A DNA stretch of 46,526 bases. It comes from Bradyrhizobium campsiandrae (GTDB taxonomy: Bacteria > Pseudomonadota > Alphaproteobacteria > Rhizobiales > Xanthobacteraceae). The notes under the pieces were generated by a model, which was given only the letters and a program-made list of their open reading frames with translations, was not told where the DNA came from and did not search any database. Of the stretch, positions 15,367 through 23,305 are shown piece after piece. The stretch covers positions 1-46,526 of the forward strand of contig NZ_JAANIH010000069.1 in the NCBI RefSeq assembly GCF_014529705.1, read 5' to 3'. The first letter of the stretch is position 1; the number at the start of each line of letters is the position of its first letter. A program made the position numbers and the translations under genes.

Positions 15367-16299
15367 CTAGGTCTCTTCCGGCCAGTACAGCCGCATCGGA
15401 TTGTCGACCAGCAATTTGCGCTGCAGCTCAGGCGTGACCGCAATATGTGGAATGAAATCGACCAGCAGGCCGTCGTCGGGCATGTGTCCCTTCAGGTTCG
15501 GATGCGGCCAGTCGGTGCCCCAGAGCACGCGGTCGGGGAAGGTCTCGACCACGCGGCGGGCGAACGGGATCACGTCGCGATAGGCGTCCTGCTCGCCGTT
15601 CAGCGCCGGCGGTCCCGCAACCGACAACCGCTCGGGGCAGCTCACCTTGGACCAGACGTTCGCATGTTCGCGCATGAACTTCAGGAACAGCGAAAACTCC
15701 GGGCCGTCTTCGGGCTTGTTGACGTCAGGCCGGCCCATGTGATCGACCACAACCGTGGTCGGCAGGCCCGTGAAGAAGTCCCAGAGCTCGGGTAGATCCA
15801 CCGCCTCGAAATAGATCACGACATGCCAGCCGAGCTCGGCGATCCGCGCGGCGATCTCGTTGAGCTCGTCCTTGGGCGTGAAATCGACCAGACGCTTGAC
15901 GAAGTTGAAGCGCACGCCGCGAACGCCCGCATCATGCATCGCTTGAAGCTCGGCATCGGTCACGTTGCGCTTCACGGTGGCAACGCCCCGGGCCTTGCCG
16001 CTGGAGTGGACGAGCGCATCGACCATGGCGCGGTTGTCGGCGCCGTGGCAGGTCGCCTGCACGACGACGTTGCGGGAGAAGCCCAAATGATCGCGCAGCG
16101 AATAGAGCTGCTGCCGTGAGGCGTCGCACGGCGTATATTTCCGCTCGGGCGCATAGGGATATTCGGCGCCGGGGCCGAAGACATGACAATGCGCGTCAAC
16201 GGCGCCTTGGGGCACCTTGAAACGGGGCTTGGACGGGCCGTCGTACCAGTCGAGCCAACCCGGGGTCTTCTCGAACGGCCCGGTCACAGGTTTTGACAT
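15367..16299 (-). CDS. ligI: 2-pyrone-4,6-dicarboxylate hydrolase (amidohydrolase superfamily)
   Basis: A 310-residue TIM-barrel hydrolase opening 2-pyrone-4,6-dicarboxylate to 4-oxalomesaconate. The strand-1 HxH motif is VDAHCHVFGPG, and the catalytic Asp follows strand 8 in LWGTDWPHPN; both match LigI, which works without a bound metal. VVDHMGRPDV is also characteristic. The start at 16299 is supported by AGAGGAAA upstream; 14 further in-frame codons precede it without a ribosome site. It is followed by the ligAB scar and then ligC. Confidence 0.88.
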   Translation of the reverse strand: MSKPVTGPFEKTPGWLDWYDGPSKPRFKVPQGAVDAHCHVFGPGAEYPYAPERKYTPCDASRQQLYSLRDHLGFSRNVVVQATCHGADNRAMVDALVHSSGKARGVATVKRNVTDAELQAMHDAGVRGVRFNFVKRLVDFTPKDELNEIAARIAELGWHVVIYFEAVDLPELWDFFTGLPTTVVVDHMGRPDVNKPEDGPEFSLFLKFMREHANVWSKVSCPERLSVAGPPALNGEQDAYRDVIPFARRVVETFPDRVLWGTDWPHPNLKGHMPDDGLLVDFIPHIAVTPELQRKLLVDNPMRLYWPEET

Positions 16300-16350
16300 G
16301 AACGTTTCCTCTCGATGTTCGTCAGCCGCGCCGCCGCGCAAGCGTGTCGA

Positions 16351-17040
16351 TCATGCGGGCTCCATGCCATGGCGCCGCTTGGGCGCCTCGGCGTCTCGGG
16401 ATGTCAGATAGGTGACGAGCTCGCGCGCCCCGGCCTCGTTCGCTGCCTGCGCGCACACACCGCACGCAAACAGCGTCACTGACTGAACCTCTGACGGCAG
16501 GGGGCCGGCGATCTCGATACCGGGTACGTCGAGGAACTCGCTGAGCTGCTGGAAGCCGAGCTCGGCCTCGCCGCGCGCCACAAGGGAGCCTACAGGAATG
16601 CCGGGCGATGCCTTGACCAATCGCTCCGCGACGACCTGCTCGATTCCCCAATTCTTCAACAGATTGAGCACATGGGTGCCGCTCGGGCCGGTCGAGTAAC
16701 CGATCGACTTTGCCGCGAGCACGGCCGCCTTCAGTGAAGCCTCATTGCTGAGGTCGGGGCGCTCGGCCCCCGCGCGGATCGCCACCGCCGTCGCCGAATT
16801 GGCGAAGCCCGCGCGGCTGCCTGCCTTGAGAAAGCCCTCGGCCTCGAGCTGCTTCAGCGCGTCGTCGGCCAGCACGATGATGTCGAAGGCCTCGCCGGCG
16901 CGAACGCGCTTGGTCGCATCGACCCCCCCGACCGATTCGATCGCTACCGTCTGCCCGGTCTTCTTCCGGTAAGCGTCGCAAAGCTCCGTCAGGATCTGAC
17001 GGGTCGCCATCGACGAGATGCCAGTAACCTGTGCCGCCAT
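16351..17040 (-). CDS. ModA-like substrate-binding-domain protein without signal peptide
   Basis: A 229-residue protein of the type II periplasmic-binding fold, most like molybdate-binding ModA and related binding domains (FDIIVLADDALKQLEAEG, GYSTGPSGTHVLNLL, GEAELGFQQLSEFLDVPG). It begins directly with the mature-type sequence MAAQVTGISSMATRQILTEL and has no signal peptide or lipobox, so it should be cytoplasmic. It sits 9 bases after ligK and 51 before ligI in the operon, so a role in the lig pathway (a ligand sensor or an enzyme with a recruited fold) is possible. No molybdate permease or ATPase is nearby. The function is unknown. Confidence 0.72.
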   Translation of the reverse strand: MAAQVTGISSMATRQILTELCDAYRKKTGQTVAIESVGGVDATKRVRAGEAFDIIVLADDALKQLEAEGFLKAGSRAGFANSATAVAIRAGAERPDLSNEASLKAAVLAAKSIGYSTGPSGTHVLNLLKNWGIEQVVAERLVKASPGIPVGSLVARGEAELGFQQLSEFLDVPGIEIAGPLPSEVQSVTLFACGVCAQAANEAGARELVTYLTSRDAEAPKRRHGMEPA

Positions 17041-17049
17041 GTTCGGTGC

Positions 17050-17745
17050 TCAGTCGATGTATTTCAGCCCGGCCTTCGCCAGCGGCTCGCGCATCCTGTA
17101 CATGTCGAGCCCGAGTACCCCGCTGGCGAGCTTCTCGCGCTTCTCGGCCTCGTTGTTCTCGCGCGCTTGCGCTGCATCTGCAGCCTGTTGCGCGATGCGG
17201 GCGGGGACCACGACGATCCCGTCCATGTCGGCGACGATCACGTCCCCGGGGTTGACGGGCGCTCCGGCGCAGACGATGGGGATATTGACCGAGCCGAGCG
17301 TCGCCTTGACGGTGCCCCGCGCCGAGATGGCGCGCGCGAACACCGGGAACTTCATCTCGGTCAGGTCCATGACGTCGCGCACGCCGCCATCGATGACCAG
17401 GCCCTTGGCGCCGCGGGCGCGGAACGAGGTCGCGAGCAGATCGCCGAAGAAGCCGTCGGTGTTCTCGACGGTGCAGGCCGCGACCACGACGTCGCCGGGC
17501 TGGATCTGCTCGGCCACCACATGCATCATCCAGTTGTCGCCCGGCTGCAGCAGGACGGTTACCGCGGTGCCGCACATCTGCGCGCCGGAATAGATCGGGC
17601 GCATGTAGTGCTGCATCAACCCGACGCGGCCCATCGCCTCGTGGATGGTCGCGACGCCGAAGCGCGACAGCTTTTCAACGGCGGCTTTGTCGGCCCGCAC
17701 GATGTTGCGGCGGACGATGCCGAGATCGTTCATCGCAGCGCTCAT
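17050..17745 (-). CDS. ligK: 4-carboxy-4-hydroxy-2-oxoadipate aldolase / oxaloacetate decarboxylase
   Basis: A 231-residue RraA-fold class II aldolase that splits the last pathway intermediate into pyruvate and oxaloacetate and can decarboxylate oxaloacetate. The GDLLATSFRARGAKGLVIDGG segment, ending GVRD, holds the family's substrate- and Mg-binding Arg and Asp. GDVIVADMDGIVVVP is the other conserved strand. It starts 2 bases after ligJ ends, implying coupled translation. Confidence 0.9.
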   Translation of the reverse strand: MSAAMNDLGIVRRNIVRADKAAVEKLSRFGVATIHEAMGRVGLMQHYMRPIYSGAQMCGTAVTVLLQPGDNWMMHVVAEQIQPGDVVVAACTVENTDGFFGDLLATSFRARGAKGLVIDGGVRDVMDLTEMKFPVFARAISARGTVKATLGSVNIPIVCAGAPVNPGDVIVADMDGIVVVPARIAQQAADAAQARENNEAEKREKLASGVLGLDMYRMREPLAKAGLKYID

Positions 17746-17747
17746 GA

Positions 17748-18776
17748 TCAGTTTCCTCTTGCCTTCAGCGCGATGTCGAGGCGCGGGAACACGCGCCGCG
17801 CGTTGCCTTCGTAGATCTTGTAGCGGTCCTCCGCGGTCAGCGTCTTGGCGGCCTCGATGTAGCGCTTGGTGTCGTCGTAGTGGAATCCGGTCTCCGGATC
17901 GATGCCGCGCACCGCGCCGATCATTTCGCTGGCGAACAGCACGTTCTCGACCGGGATCACCTTGGTGAGGAGGTCGATGCCGGGCTGGTGATAGACGCAG
18001 GTGTCGAAGAAGATGTTATTGAGGAGATGATCCTTCAAAAGCGGCTTCTTCATCTCCTGCGCCAGCCCGCGGAAGCGGCCCCAGTGATAGGGCACCGCGC
18101 CGCCGCCATGCGGGATCAGGAAGCGGAGCGTCGGAAAATCCTTGAACAGGTCCGAGGTCAGGCACTGCATGAAGGCCGTGGTGTCGGCGTTGAGATAGTG
18201 CGCGCCCGTGGTGTGGAAGCAGGCGTTGCAGCTGGTCGAGACGTGGATCATCGCGGGGATGTCGAGCTCGACCATCTTCTCGTAGACCGGATACCAGTGC
18301 CGGTCGGACAGCGGCGGGGATGTCCAGTGGCCGCCGGACGGATCGGGATTGAGATTGATGCCGACGAAGCCGTACTCCTTGATGCACTTCTCGAGCTCGG
18401 GAATGCAGGTCTTGGGATCGACGCCCGGCGACTGCGGCAGCATTGCCGCGCCGATGAAATTGTCCGGGAACAGCTTTGAGACGCGGAAGCACAATTCGTT
18501 GCAGATCGCGGCCCAGGTCGAGGACACTTCGAAGTCGCCGATGTGATGGGCCATAAAGCTCGCCCTCGGCGAAAAGATCGTGAGATCGCTGCCGCGCTCC
18601 TTCATCTGGCGGAGCTGGTTGTTGGCGATGGACTCCCGCAGCTCGTCATCGCTGATCCTGAGCTCGCTGGCCCTGGGTTTGGCGGACGGATCCTTGATGC
18701 CCGCGATCTGCCGGTTACGCCATTCCTCGAGGGCCTTGGGTGCCGTGGTGTAATGACCGTGCACGTCGATGATCAC
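17748..18776 (-). CDS. ligJ: 4-oxalomesaconate hydratase (amidohydrolase superfamily)
   Basis: A 342-residue zinc-dependent hydratase converting 4-oxalomesaconate to 4-carboxy-4-hydroxy-2-oxoadipate. The metal HxH is in IIDVHGHYTT at the N-terminus; other barrel motifs are PAMIHVSTSCNACFHTTGAH, FLIPHGGGAVPYH and a C-terminal GNARRVFPRL. It begins with GTG at 18776, preceded by GGAGGAG, and is the first intact gene of the minus-strand lig operon. No separate oxalomesaconate tautomerase (LigU/GalD) is seen in the window. Confidence 0.9.
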   Translation of the reverse strand: MIIDVHGHYTTAPKALEEWRNRQIAGIKDPSAKPRASELRISDDELRESIANNQLRQMKERGSDLTIFSPRASFMAHHIGDFEVSSTWAAICNELCFRVSKLFPDNFIGAAMLPQSPGVDPKTCIPELEKCIKEYGFVGINLNPDPSGGHWTSPPLSDRHWYPVYEKMVELDIPAMIHVSTSCNACFHTTGAHYLNADTTAFMQCLTSDLFKDFPTLRFLIPHGGGAVPYHWGRFRGLAQEMKKPLLKDHLLNNIFFDTCVYHQPGIDLLTKVIPVENVLFASEMIGAVRGIDPETGFHYDDTKRYIEAAKTLTAEDRYKIYEGNARRVFPRLDIALKARGN

Positions 18777-18827
18777 TTCAGCTCTCCTCCAATTGTTTCG
18801 CGTCGGGCTTTTGCGTGCCGCTCGCGC

Positions 18828-19169
18828 CTAGCGCGGCGGGGGCCCGGCGCTTGCGGGAATCTTACTGGGCATCCGCGCTGCCTCGGGACGGTCGAGCGCG
18901 GGCGGCTGGAATGAGGCCATGGTTGACTGCTTGGAGCGGCGCAGGTTGGTCGGCGCGTCATGGCGGTGGGGGATTTCGAGGAGGAGGCCGTCCTTTGTGG
19001 TGACATGATAGGTCACGCTGCCCGGATTGGCGCCTGCCGCCTGCGTCCCGTCGCGAACCGATACGGCATTGAAACCGTTGACGGAAAACTGCTGTTCGGC
19101 CGCGGCGAGAATGGTCTCGCGCATGTTCGGCTTGCGCGCCGTTTCCTTGCTGGCGGGTTCGCGGATCAT
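18828..19169 (-). pseudogene. Truncated TetR-family regulator (DNA-binding domain only)
   Basis: The first ~80 residues are a normal TetR N-terminal domain (ETILAAAEQQFSVNGFNAVS, then AAGANPGSVTYHVTTKDGLL). From about residue 85 the sequence becomes a proline/serine-rich tail unlike any ligand-binding domain, and it stops after 113 residues; family members have 190-220. No second half is found downstream, where ligJ begins within 52 bases. One helix-turn-helix position also reads RDGTQAAG, where Ile is usual for Gly, suggesting decay. It sits at the head of the lig operon. Without a C-terminal domain it should not dimerise or sense ligand normally. Confidence 0.75.
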
Positions 19170-19170
19170 G

Positions 19171-19190
19171 ATTTGTACTATTGTACAAAT
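19171..19190. promoter_or_regulatory. Perfect 8-bp-arm palindrome at the broken tetR start (TetR-type operator)
   Basis: ATTTGTAC-TATT-GTACAAAT is a perfect 20-base inverted repeat one base upstream of the tetR ATG (19169). The size and symmetry are typical of TetR-family operators that also cover the gene's own promoter. It survives although the regulator gene is broken. Confidence 0.7.
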
Positions 19191-19379
19191 AAGTAGGACA
19201 AGTCAACAAGAGTGCTGCAAACAGCCACCAATTGAGGAATTCGGCTCTTTCAAGCCGTGACGTCAGTGTGAAACTGTGTGCGTGATCGGTTGCCGGGGCC
19301 TTGGATGCCCCAGCCTCGCACCTTGCGGCCAGTCCGTAGAGGACCCGATCCGCCAGCAGCACCGCTTTGGTGGCTAGCG

Positions 19380-20177
19380 TCACGTGCGGATGACAAAACC
19401 CTTGGCGAGGTGATTGCGCACGAAATAGATCATCGCGATTCCGGGGACGAGGGCGAGGACGGTCATGGCCATGACGAGGCCGAAGTCGGTGCGAAAGCCG
19501 AACAGCGCGTTGATCGCCATGGTGATCGGCTTGCCGCCTGTCGTCGTCAGGATGCGGGCGAGCACCACCTCCACCCAGGAGAAGATGAAGCAGAAGAACG
19601 CGGTCACGCCGATGCCCGGCGCGATCGCCGGAACGAGGTGGCGGAAGAAGAAGCCGGGAAGCGAATGGCCGTCCAGGAAGGCCGTCTCATCGAACTCGCG
19701 CGGCACCGAGGCGATGAAGCCCTCCAGGATCCAGATCGCGATCGGAATGTTGAAGACGCAGTGAACCAGCGCGATGCCGACTGGGGTGTTCTCGAGGCCG
19801 ATCTGCGCGAACAGGACGAAGATCGGCAGCGACAGCACGACGGTCGGCGTGATGCGAAACACCAGCAGCAGGAAGAACAGCTGCCGGTCGCCGACGAAGC
19901 TGTAGCGGGCGAACGCATAGGCGGCCGGCAATCCGACGCCGAGGCAGAGCGCGACGTTCAAGACCACATAGATGATGGAATTGAGAATCGACTGTTTCAG
20001 AACCGGCGATTGCAGGATGTTCAGGTAATTGACCAGGCTGAAATGCCCCTCCGCAATCCCGGCTCTCGGCAGGGTCGACACGAAGCTGGTGATGATCGTC
20101 TGCGCCAGCGGCACCAGGATGAAGGCGCCGATCCCGGCGAACAGGGCGATCCGCAAGATCGATGTCAGCGACTTCAT
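19380..20177 (-). CDS. ABC transporter permease, MalG (carbohydrate) type
   Basis: A 265-residue inner-membrane permease with about six transmembrane helices (first one ILRIALFAGIGAFILVPLAQ). The EAA loop appears as REFDETAFLDGHSLPGFFFRHLVPAI, typical of carbohydrate-uptake permeases. It starts at an ATG overlapping the upstream permease stop (ATGA, 20174-20177). The protein ends with FVRNHLAKGFVIRT, close to the usual MalG-family ending. No ATP-binding gene follows. Confidence 0.88.
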   Translation of the reverse strand: MKSLTSILRIALFAGIGAFILVPLAQTIITSFVSTLPRAGIAEGHFSLVNYLNILQSPVLKQSILNSIIYVVLNVALCLGVGLPAAYAFARYSFVGDRQLFFLLLVFRITPTVVLSLPIFVLFAQIGLENTPVGIALVHCVFNIPIAIWILEGFIASVPREFDETAFLDGHSLPGFFFRHLVPAIAPGIGVTAFFCFIFSWVEVVLARILTTTGGKPITMAINALFGFRTDFGLVMAMTVLALVPGIAMIYFVRNHLAKGFVIRT

Positions 20178-21052
20178 GTGGCGGGTTCCAGCGCGACGGG
20201 CGCCCTCGTGCTCGTGGCCGCCTTGAAGGTCCAGGCGACCGTCAGGACGATCAGGAAATAGACCATCGAGCGGGCGGCTGAAGGTCCGTAGTTGAAGGCC
20301 TGAATCTCCTCGCCGAGGTCGAGGCTGAGAAATGCGGTGGCGCTGTCGGGGCCTCCGGCGTTGATGCGGAAGGCCTCGATGTAGATCATGAAGCTGTCCA
20401 TGAAGCGAAGCAGCACCGCCATCGACAGTACGGTCTTCATTTTCGGCAGCTGGATGAAGCGAAACACCTGCCATTCCGACGCGGCATCGATGGCGGCGGC
20501 CTGATAATAGGCGGCCGGAATGCCCGAGATGCCGGCATAGGCCAGCACGACGACGAGGCCGAGCCAATGCCAGGTGTCCATCACCACCAGCACGATCCAG
20601 GTGTGCAGCGCGTTGAACTTGTAGTCGAAGCCCGCGCCCAGCCATGTCAGCAGCCGGCCGGCAATACCGGCATTGGGATTGATGAAGTTGAGCCAGATCA
20701 CCGGGATCATGTTCCAGGGCACCACCAGCGGCAGGGTGATCAGGACGAGGACGGTGCTGACGATGAAGCGATGCGATCGCTGCAGCAACAACGCGATCCA
20801 GATGCCGAGCGGCAGTTGGATCGAGAGCACGATGGCCGAGAACAGGAAGCTTCGCGCCAGGCTGGCGTAGAAGCGCTCCGACCTGACGATGTTGCGGTAC
20901 CAGTCGAGGCCGACCCAATAGGGATTGTTCAGGCTGAACAGGTCCTGGAAGGAGTAATTGGTGACGGCGACCAGAGGGAGGATTCCGACGAAGGTCATGA
21001 TGACCAGCGCAGGGAGCACCAGGAACCAGGCTCTGTTGTCGTAGGGCTTCAT
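20174..21052 (-). CDS. ABC transporter permease, MalF (carbohydrate) type
   Basis: A 292-residue permease with about six transmembrane segments (WFLVLPALVIMTFVGILPLV near the N-terminus) and an EAA-type loop PAAYYQAAAIDAASEWQVFR characteristic of sugar-transporter permeases. The ATG at 21052 is preferred because it places the first helix normally; no strong ribosome site is visible, and a TTG 12 codons upstream is possible. It lies downstream of a rho-independent terminator that separates it from the binding-protein gene. Confidence 0.87.
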   Translation of the reverse strand: MKPYDNRAWFLVLPALVIMTFVGILPLVAVTNYSFQDLFSLNNPYWVGLDWYRNIVRSERFYASLARSFLFSAIVLSIQLPLGIWIALLLQRSHRFIVSTVLVLITLPLVVPWNMIPVIWLNFINPNAGIAGRLLTWLGAGFDYKFNALHTWIVLVVMDTWHWLGLVVVLAYAGISGIPAAYYQAAAIDAASEWQVFRFIQLPKMKTVLSMAVLLRFMDSFMIYIEAFRINAGGPDSATAFLSLDLGEEIQAFNYGPSAARSMVYFLIVLTVAWTFKAATSTRAPVALEPAT

Positions 21053-21091
21053 GTCGAATGATTGCAACGGGGACACGCCCGGGCACAAAGA

Positions 21092-21119
21092 AAGGGCCTC
21101 GATAGATACCGAGGCCCTT
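21092..21119 (-). terminator. Intra-operon rho-independent terminator after the SBP gene
   Basis: A 10-bp perfect stem (AAGGGCCTCG/CGAGGCCCTT, loop 8 bases) is followed on the minus strand by TTTCTTTG. It lies between the binding-protein gene and the MalF-like permease, as expected for an attenuator that keeps the binding protein more abundant than the permeases, or for the true end of a separate transcript. Confidence 0.78.
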
Positions 21120-21216
21120 CAGCATTCCCGATCGCGCGGGAGTTAGCTCTTCCGACGCTCGAAATCCAAGAGGCGGCAGCGCAGCCCAGTTCCGCGCGGT
21201 GCTCATGCGCGGTTGC

Positions 21217-23004
21217 TCAATTCCGATACCAGCTCGCCAAATTCCAGGTCGTGACGTCCCATCCCGAGATGTCGGTCATGAGACCGTTGATGGCGCCGCC
21301 GACGATGTAGCGGGACAGCAGCGGCAGGAACACGTTCGCCTCGCAGAAGATCTCGTTGACCTTGATCAGCAGCGCGGCCCGCTCGACCGGGTCGAGCTCG
21401 TTCTGCGCTGCCTTGTAGGCTTTGTCGGCCTCGGGATCCGACCAGCGCGAGACGTTGCGGCCGAGCCATTTGTTGTCCTTGCTCGCGATCTCCCAGGAGA
21501 CGCACTGGTTCAGGAAGCGCTCCGGATCGGGCTGCGGCATCGTGGTGTTGTACATCTCCATGTCGCAGTAGAATTTGGAGTAGGTGTCGGGGTTGCCGAC
21601 GTCGGACGAGAAGAATACCGAGGCCGTCACCGATTTGAGCTCGATGTCGATGCCGGCCTTCTGGCAGGCCTGCTTGACGATGGCCTGGGCCTTCTGCCGC
21701 GGGGCATTGATGGAAGTCTGGAATACGTATTTGAGCTTCCTGCCGTCCTTCTCGCGGATGCCGTCCGCGCCCATCTTCCAGCCGGCCTGGTCGAGAATTT
21801 CGTTCGCCTTGTCGACGTTGAACGCGTAGTTCAGCTTGCTCGACTTGAATTGGGTGGGCTGGTTGACGAAGCTCGCGGTTGCGACGGCGGCGCGGCCGTA
21901 GATGAATTTCTGGATTCCTTCGCGGTCGACCAGAAGGTTGATCGCCCGTCGCACCGCCGGATCGGACAGCGTCGGATGCTTGGTCTTGACGCTGGAGCGT
22001 TCGCCGTCGACCTCGGTCCAAGGGTCCGTCGTGTTGAGGATGATGAACTCGAGGCCGCCGGATATGGTGAATTCCACCCTGCCTTTGCCGCCGGCTTCCA
22101 TGCGCTTGAGGATCTCGTCCTCCACCAGCAGATTCCAGGCATAGTCGTATTCGCCGGTTTGCAGCACGGCGCGCGCTGCGGAAACTGCATCGCCGCCTCC
22201 CTTGATCTCGAACGTGTCGAAATAGGGCTGGTTCTTGACGTGATAGTCGGGATTGCGTTCGGCCCGGAGCTGATCGCCCGGCTTGAACTCGACGAATTTG
22301 TAGGGACCGGTGCCGACCGGCTTCAGATTGCCCGGCGCCTCGCGCGATTTGGCGCCGGCATAGTCGCCGAAATGGTGCTTTGGCAGAATCTGGCCGGTAG
22401 CGCCCACGAAGGGATCGGCCCAGAACGGGGTCGGCGCCTTGAAGATCACCTTGACGGTGTGGTCGTCGATCTTCGCGACCGTGATGTCCTTGTACGACCC
22501 CGTGGTGTAGGCGGCGGTGGCGAGATCGGCGGCATAAGCCCAGGTGAAGACGACGTCGTCGGCCGTGAAAGGCTTGCCGTCATGCCATGTCACGCCCTGC
22601 TTCAGCTTCCAGATCACGCTGGTGCCGTCGGCCGAGAGGCCGCCATTCGCCTTGGTCGGGACTTCTGCGGCGAGGCAGGGGATGAGGTTGCCTTCCTTGT
22701 CCCAGCCGGCAAGCGGCTCGAAGAAGACCCGCGAGGCGACCTGGTCCTTGGTGCCGAGCGCGAAATGCGGATTGAGCAAGGTGGGGGCCTGCCAGACCAG
22801 CATCTTGAGCGGGCCGCCGCCGCCCGCCTTGGCCGGCTTGTAGGGAAGCGTTGCGTCCGCCATCGCCACGTCGTTCCAGAGCAGGATCTGGCTCGCAACT
22901 GGCGCTGCGATGCCCACCGCTGCCATCGTCTGGATGAACGAACGTCGCGACAGCGTGCCTTGCTTCACTTCCGCGATGAGTCCGCGGATGTCGTTTTCGT
23001 CCAT
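21217..23004 (-). CDS. ABC transporter family-5 (peptide/opine type) periplasmic binding protein
   Basis: A 595-residue SBP_bac_5 protein. The N-terminus carries a Tat-type signal, with SRRSFIQTM followed by a hydrophobic stretch ending near VAMADA. Family features include KLKQGVTWHDGKPFTADDVVFTW, the GTGPYKF region, and DPAVRRAINLLVDREGI. The length fits the DppA/OppA family. This class normally works with DppB/DppC permeases, yet the genes after it encode MalF/MalG-type permeases and no ATPase is present. Either this is a hybrid system or two partial operons lie side by side. The ligand is unknown. Confidence 0.9.
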   Translation of the reverse strand: MDENDIRGLIAEVKQGTLSRRSFIQTMAAVGIAAPVASQILLWNDVAMADATLPYKPAKAGGGGPLKMLVWQAPTLLNPHFALGTKDQVASRVFFEPLAGWDKEGNLIPCLAAEVPTKANGGLSADGTSVIWKLKQGVTWHDGKPFTADDVVFTWAYAADLATAAYTTGSYKDITVAKIDDHTVKVIFKAPTPFWADPFVGATGQILPKHHFGDYAGAKSREAPGNLKPVGTGPYKFVEFKPGDQLRAERNPDYHVKNQPYFDTFEIKGGGDAVSAARAVLQTGEYDYAWNLLVEDEILKRMEAGGKGRVEFTISGGLEFIILNTTDPWTEVDGERSSVKTKHPTLSDPAVRRAINLLVDREGIQKFIYGRAAVATASFVNQPTQFKSSKLNYAFNVDKANEILDQAGWKMGADGIREKDGRKLKYVFQTSINAPRQKAQAIVKQACQKAGIDIELKSVTASVFFSSDVGNPDTYSKFYCDMEMYNTTMPQPDPERFLNQCVSWEIASKDNKWLGRNVSRWSDPEADKAYKAAQNELDPVERAALLIKVNEIFCEANVFLPLLSRYIVGGAINGLMTDISGWDVTTWNLASWYRN

Positions 23005-23305
23005 CGGATGAGCTCCACCGTCAAGGAACAGTCGTCACCGGCGCTCCATCATGTTGCATCGGGCGCGAAGCGGCAATGGCGACGATGGTGGAAAGCGGTG
23101 CGACGAAATGCTGGGTGCGGATGACAACGGATGCAGCTTCGAGCTTGAACTCCGCCACCAAGGGTGCGATCCGCGCGCATGCGGCCATGCACGCAGGTTC
23201 CGGGCACCGGTAATCAATTGCCCTGCCCGTGCTGCCCTCCTTATATTGGCTAGATGATTGCAACCGGAGCCGCCTGCTCGGCGCTTCGCGATTGAGGGCC
23301 ACGCG
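23005..23305. other. Intergenic region with a probable promoter for the molybdoenzyme gene
   Basis: Three hundred bases without a convincing gene. Near its right end TTGCCC-N18-TATATT (about 23219-23248) resembles a sigma-70 promoter for the molybdoenzyme gene about 60 bases downstream. I saw no operator-like palindrome. Confidence 0.4.

Noticed and set aside
18958..19383. Minus-strand frame starting right after the MalG-like permease (begins MTLATKAVLLADRVLYG)
   Set aside because: The first 35 residues look slightly protein-like, but the rest overlaps the tetR gene in another frame, and no ribosome site or family match is seen.
21199..23124. Very long plus-strand open frame (641 codons) over the family-5 binding protein
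   Set aside because: The opposite strand has a full signal peptide and family motifs; such antisense frames come from high-GC codon bias.
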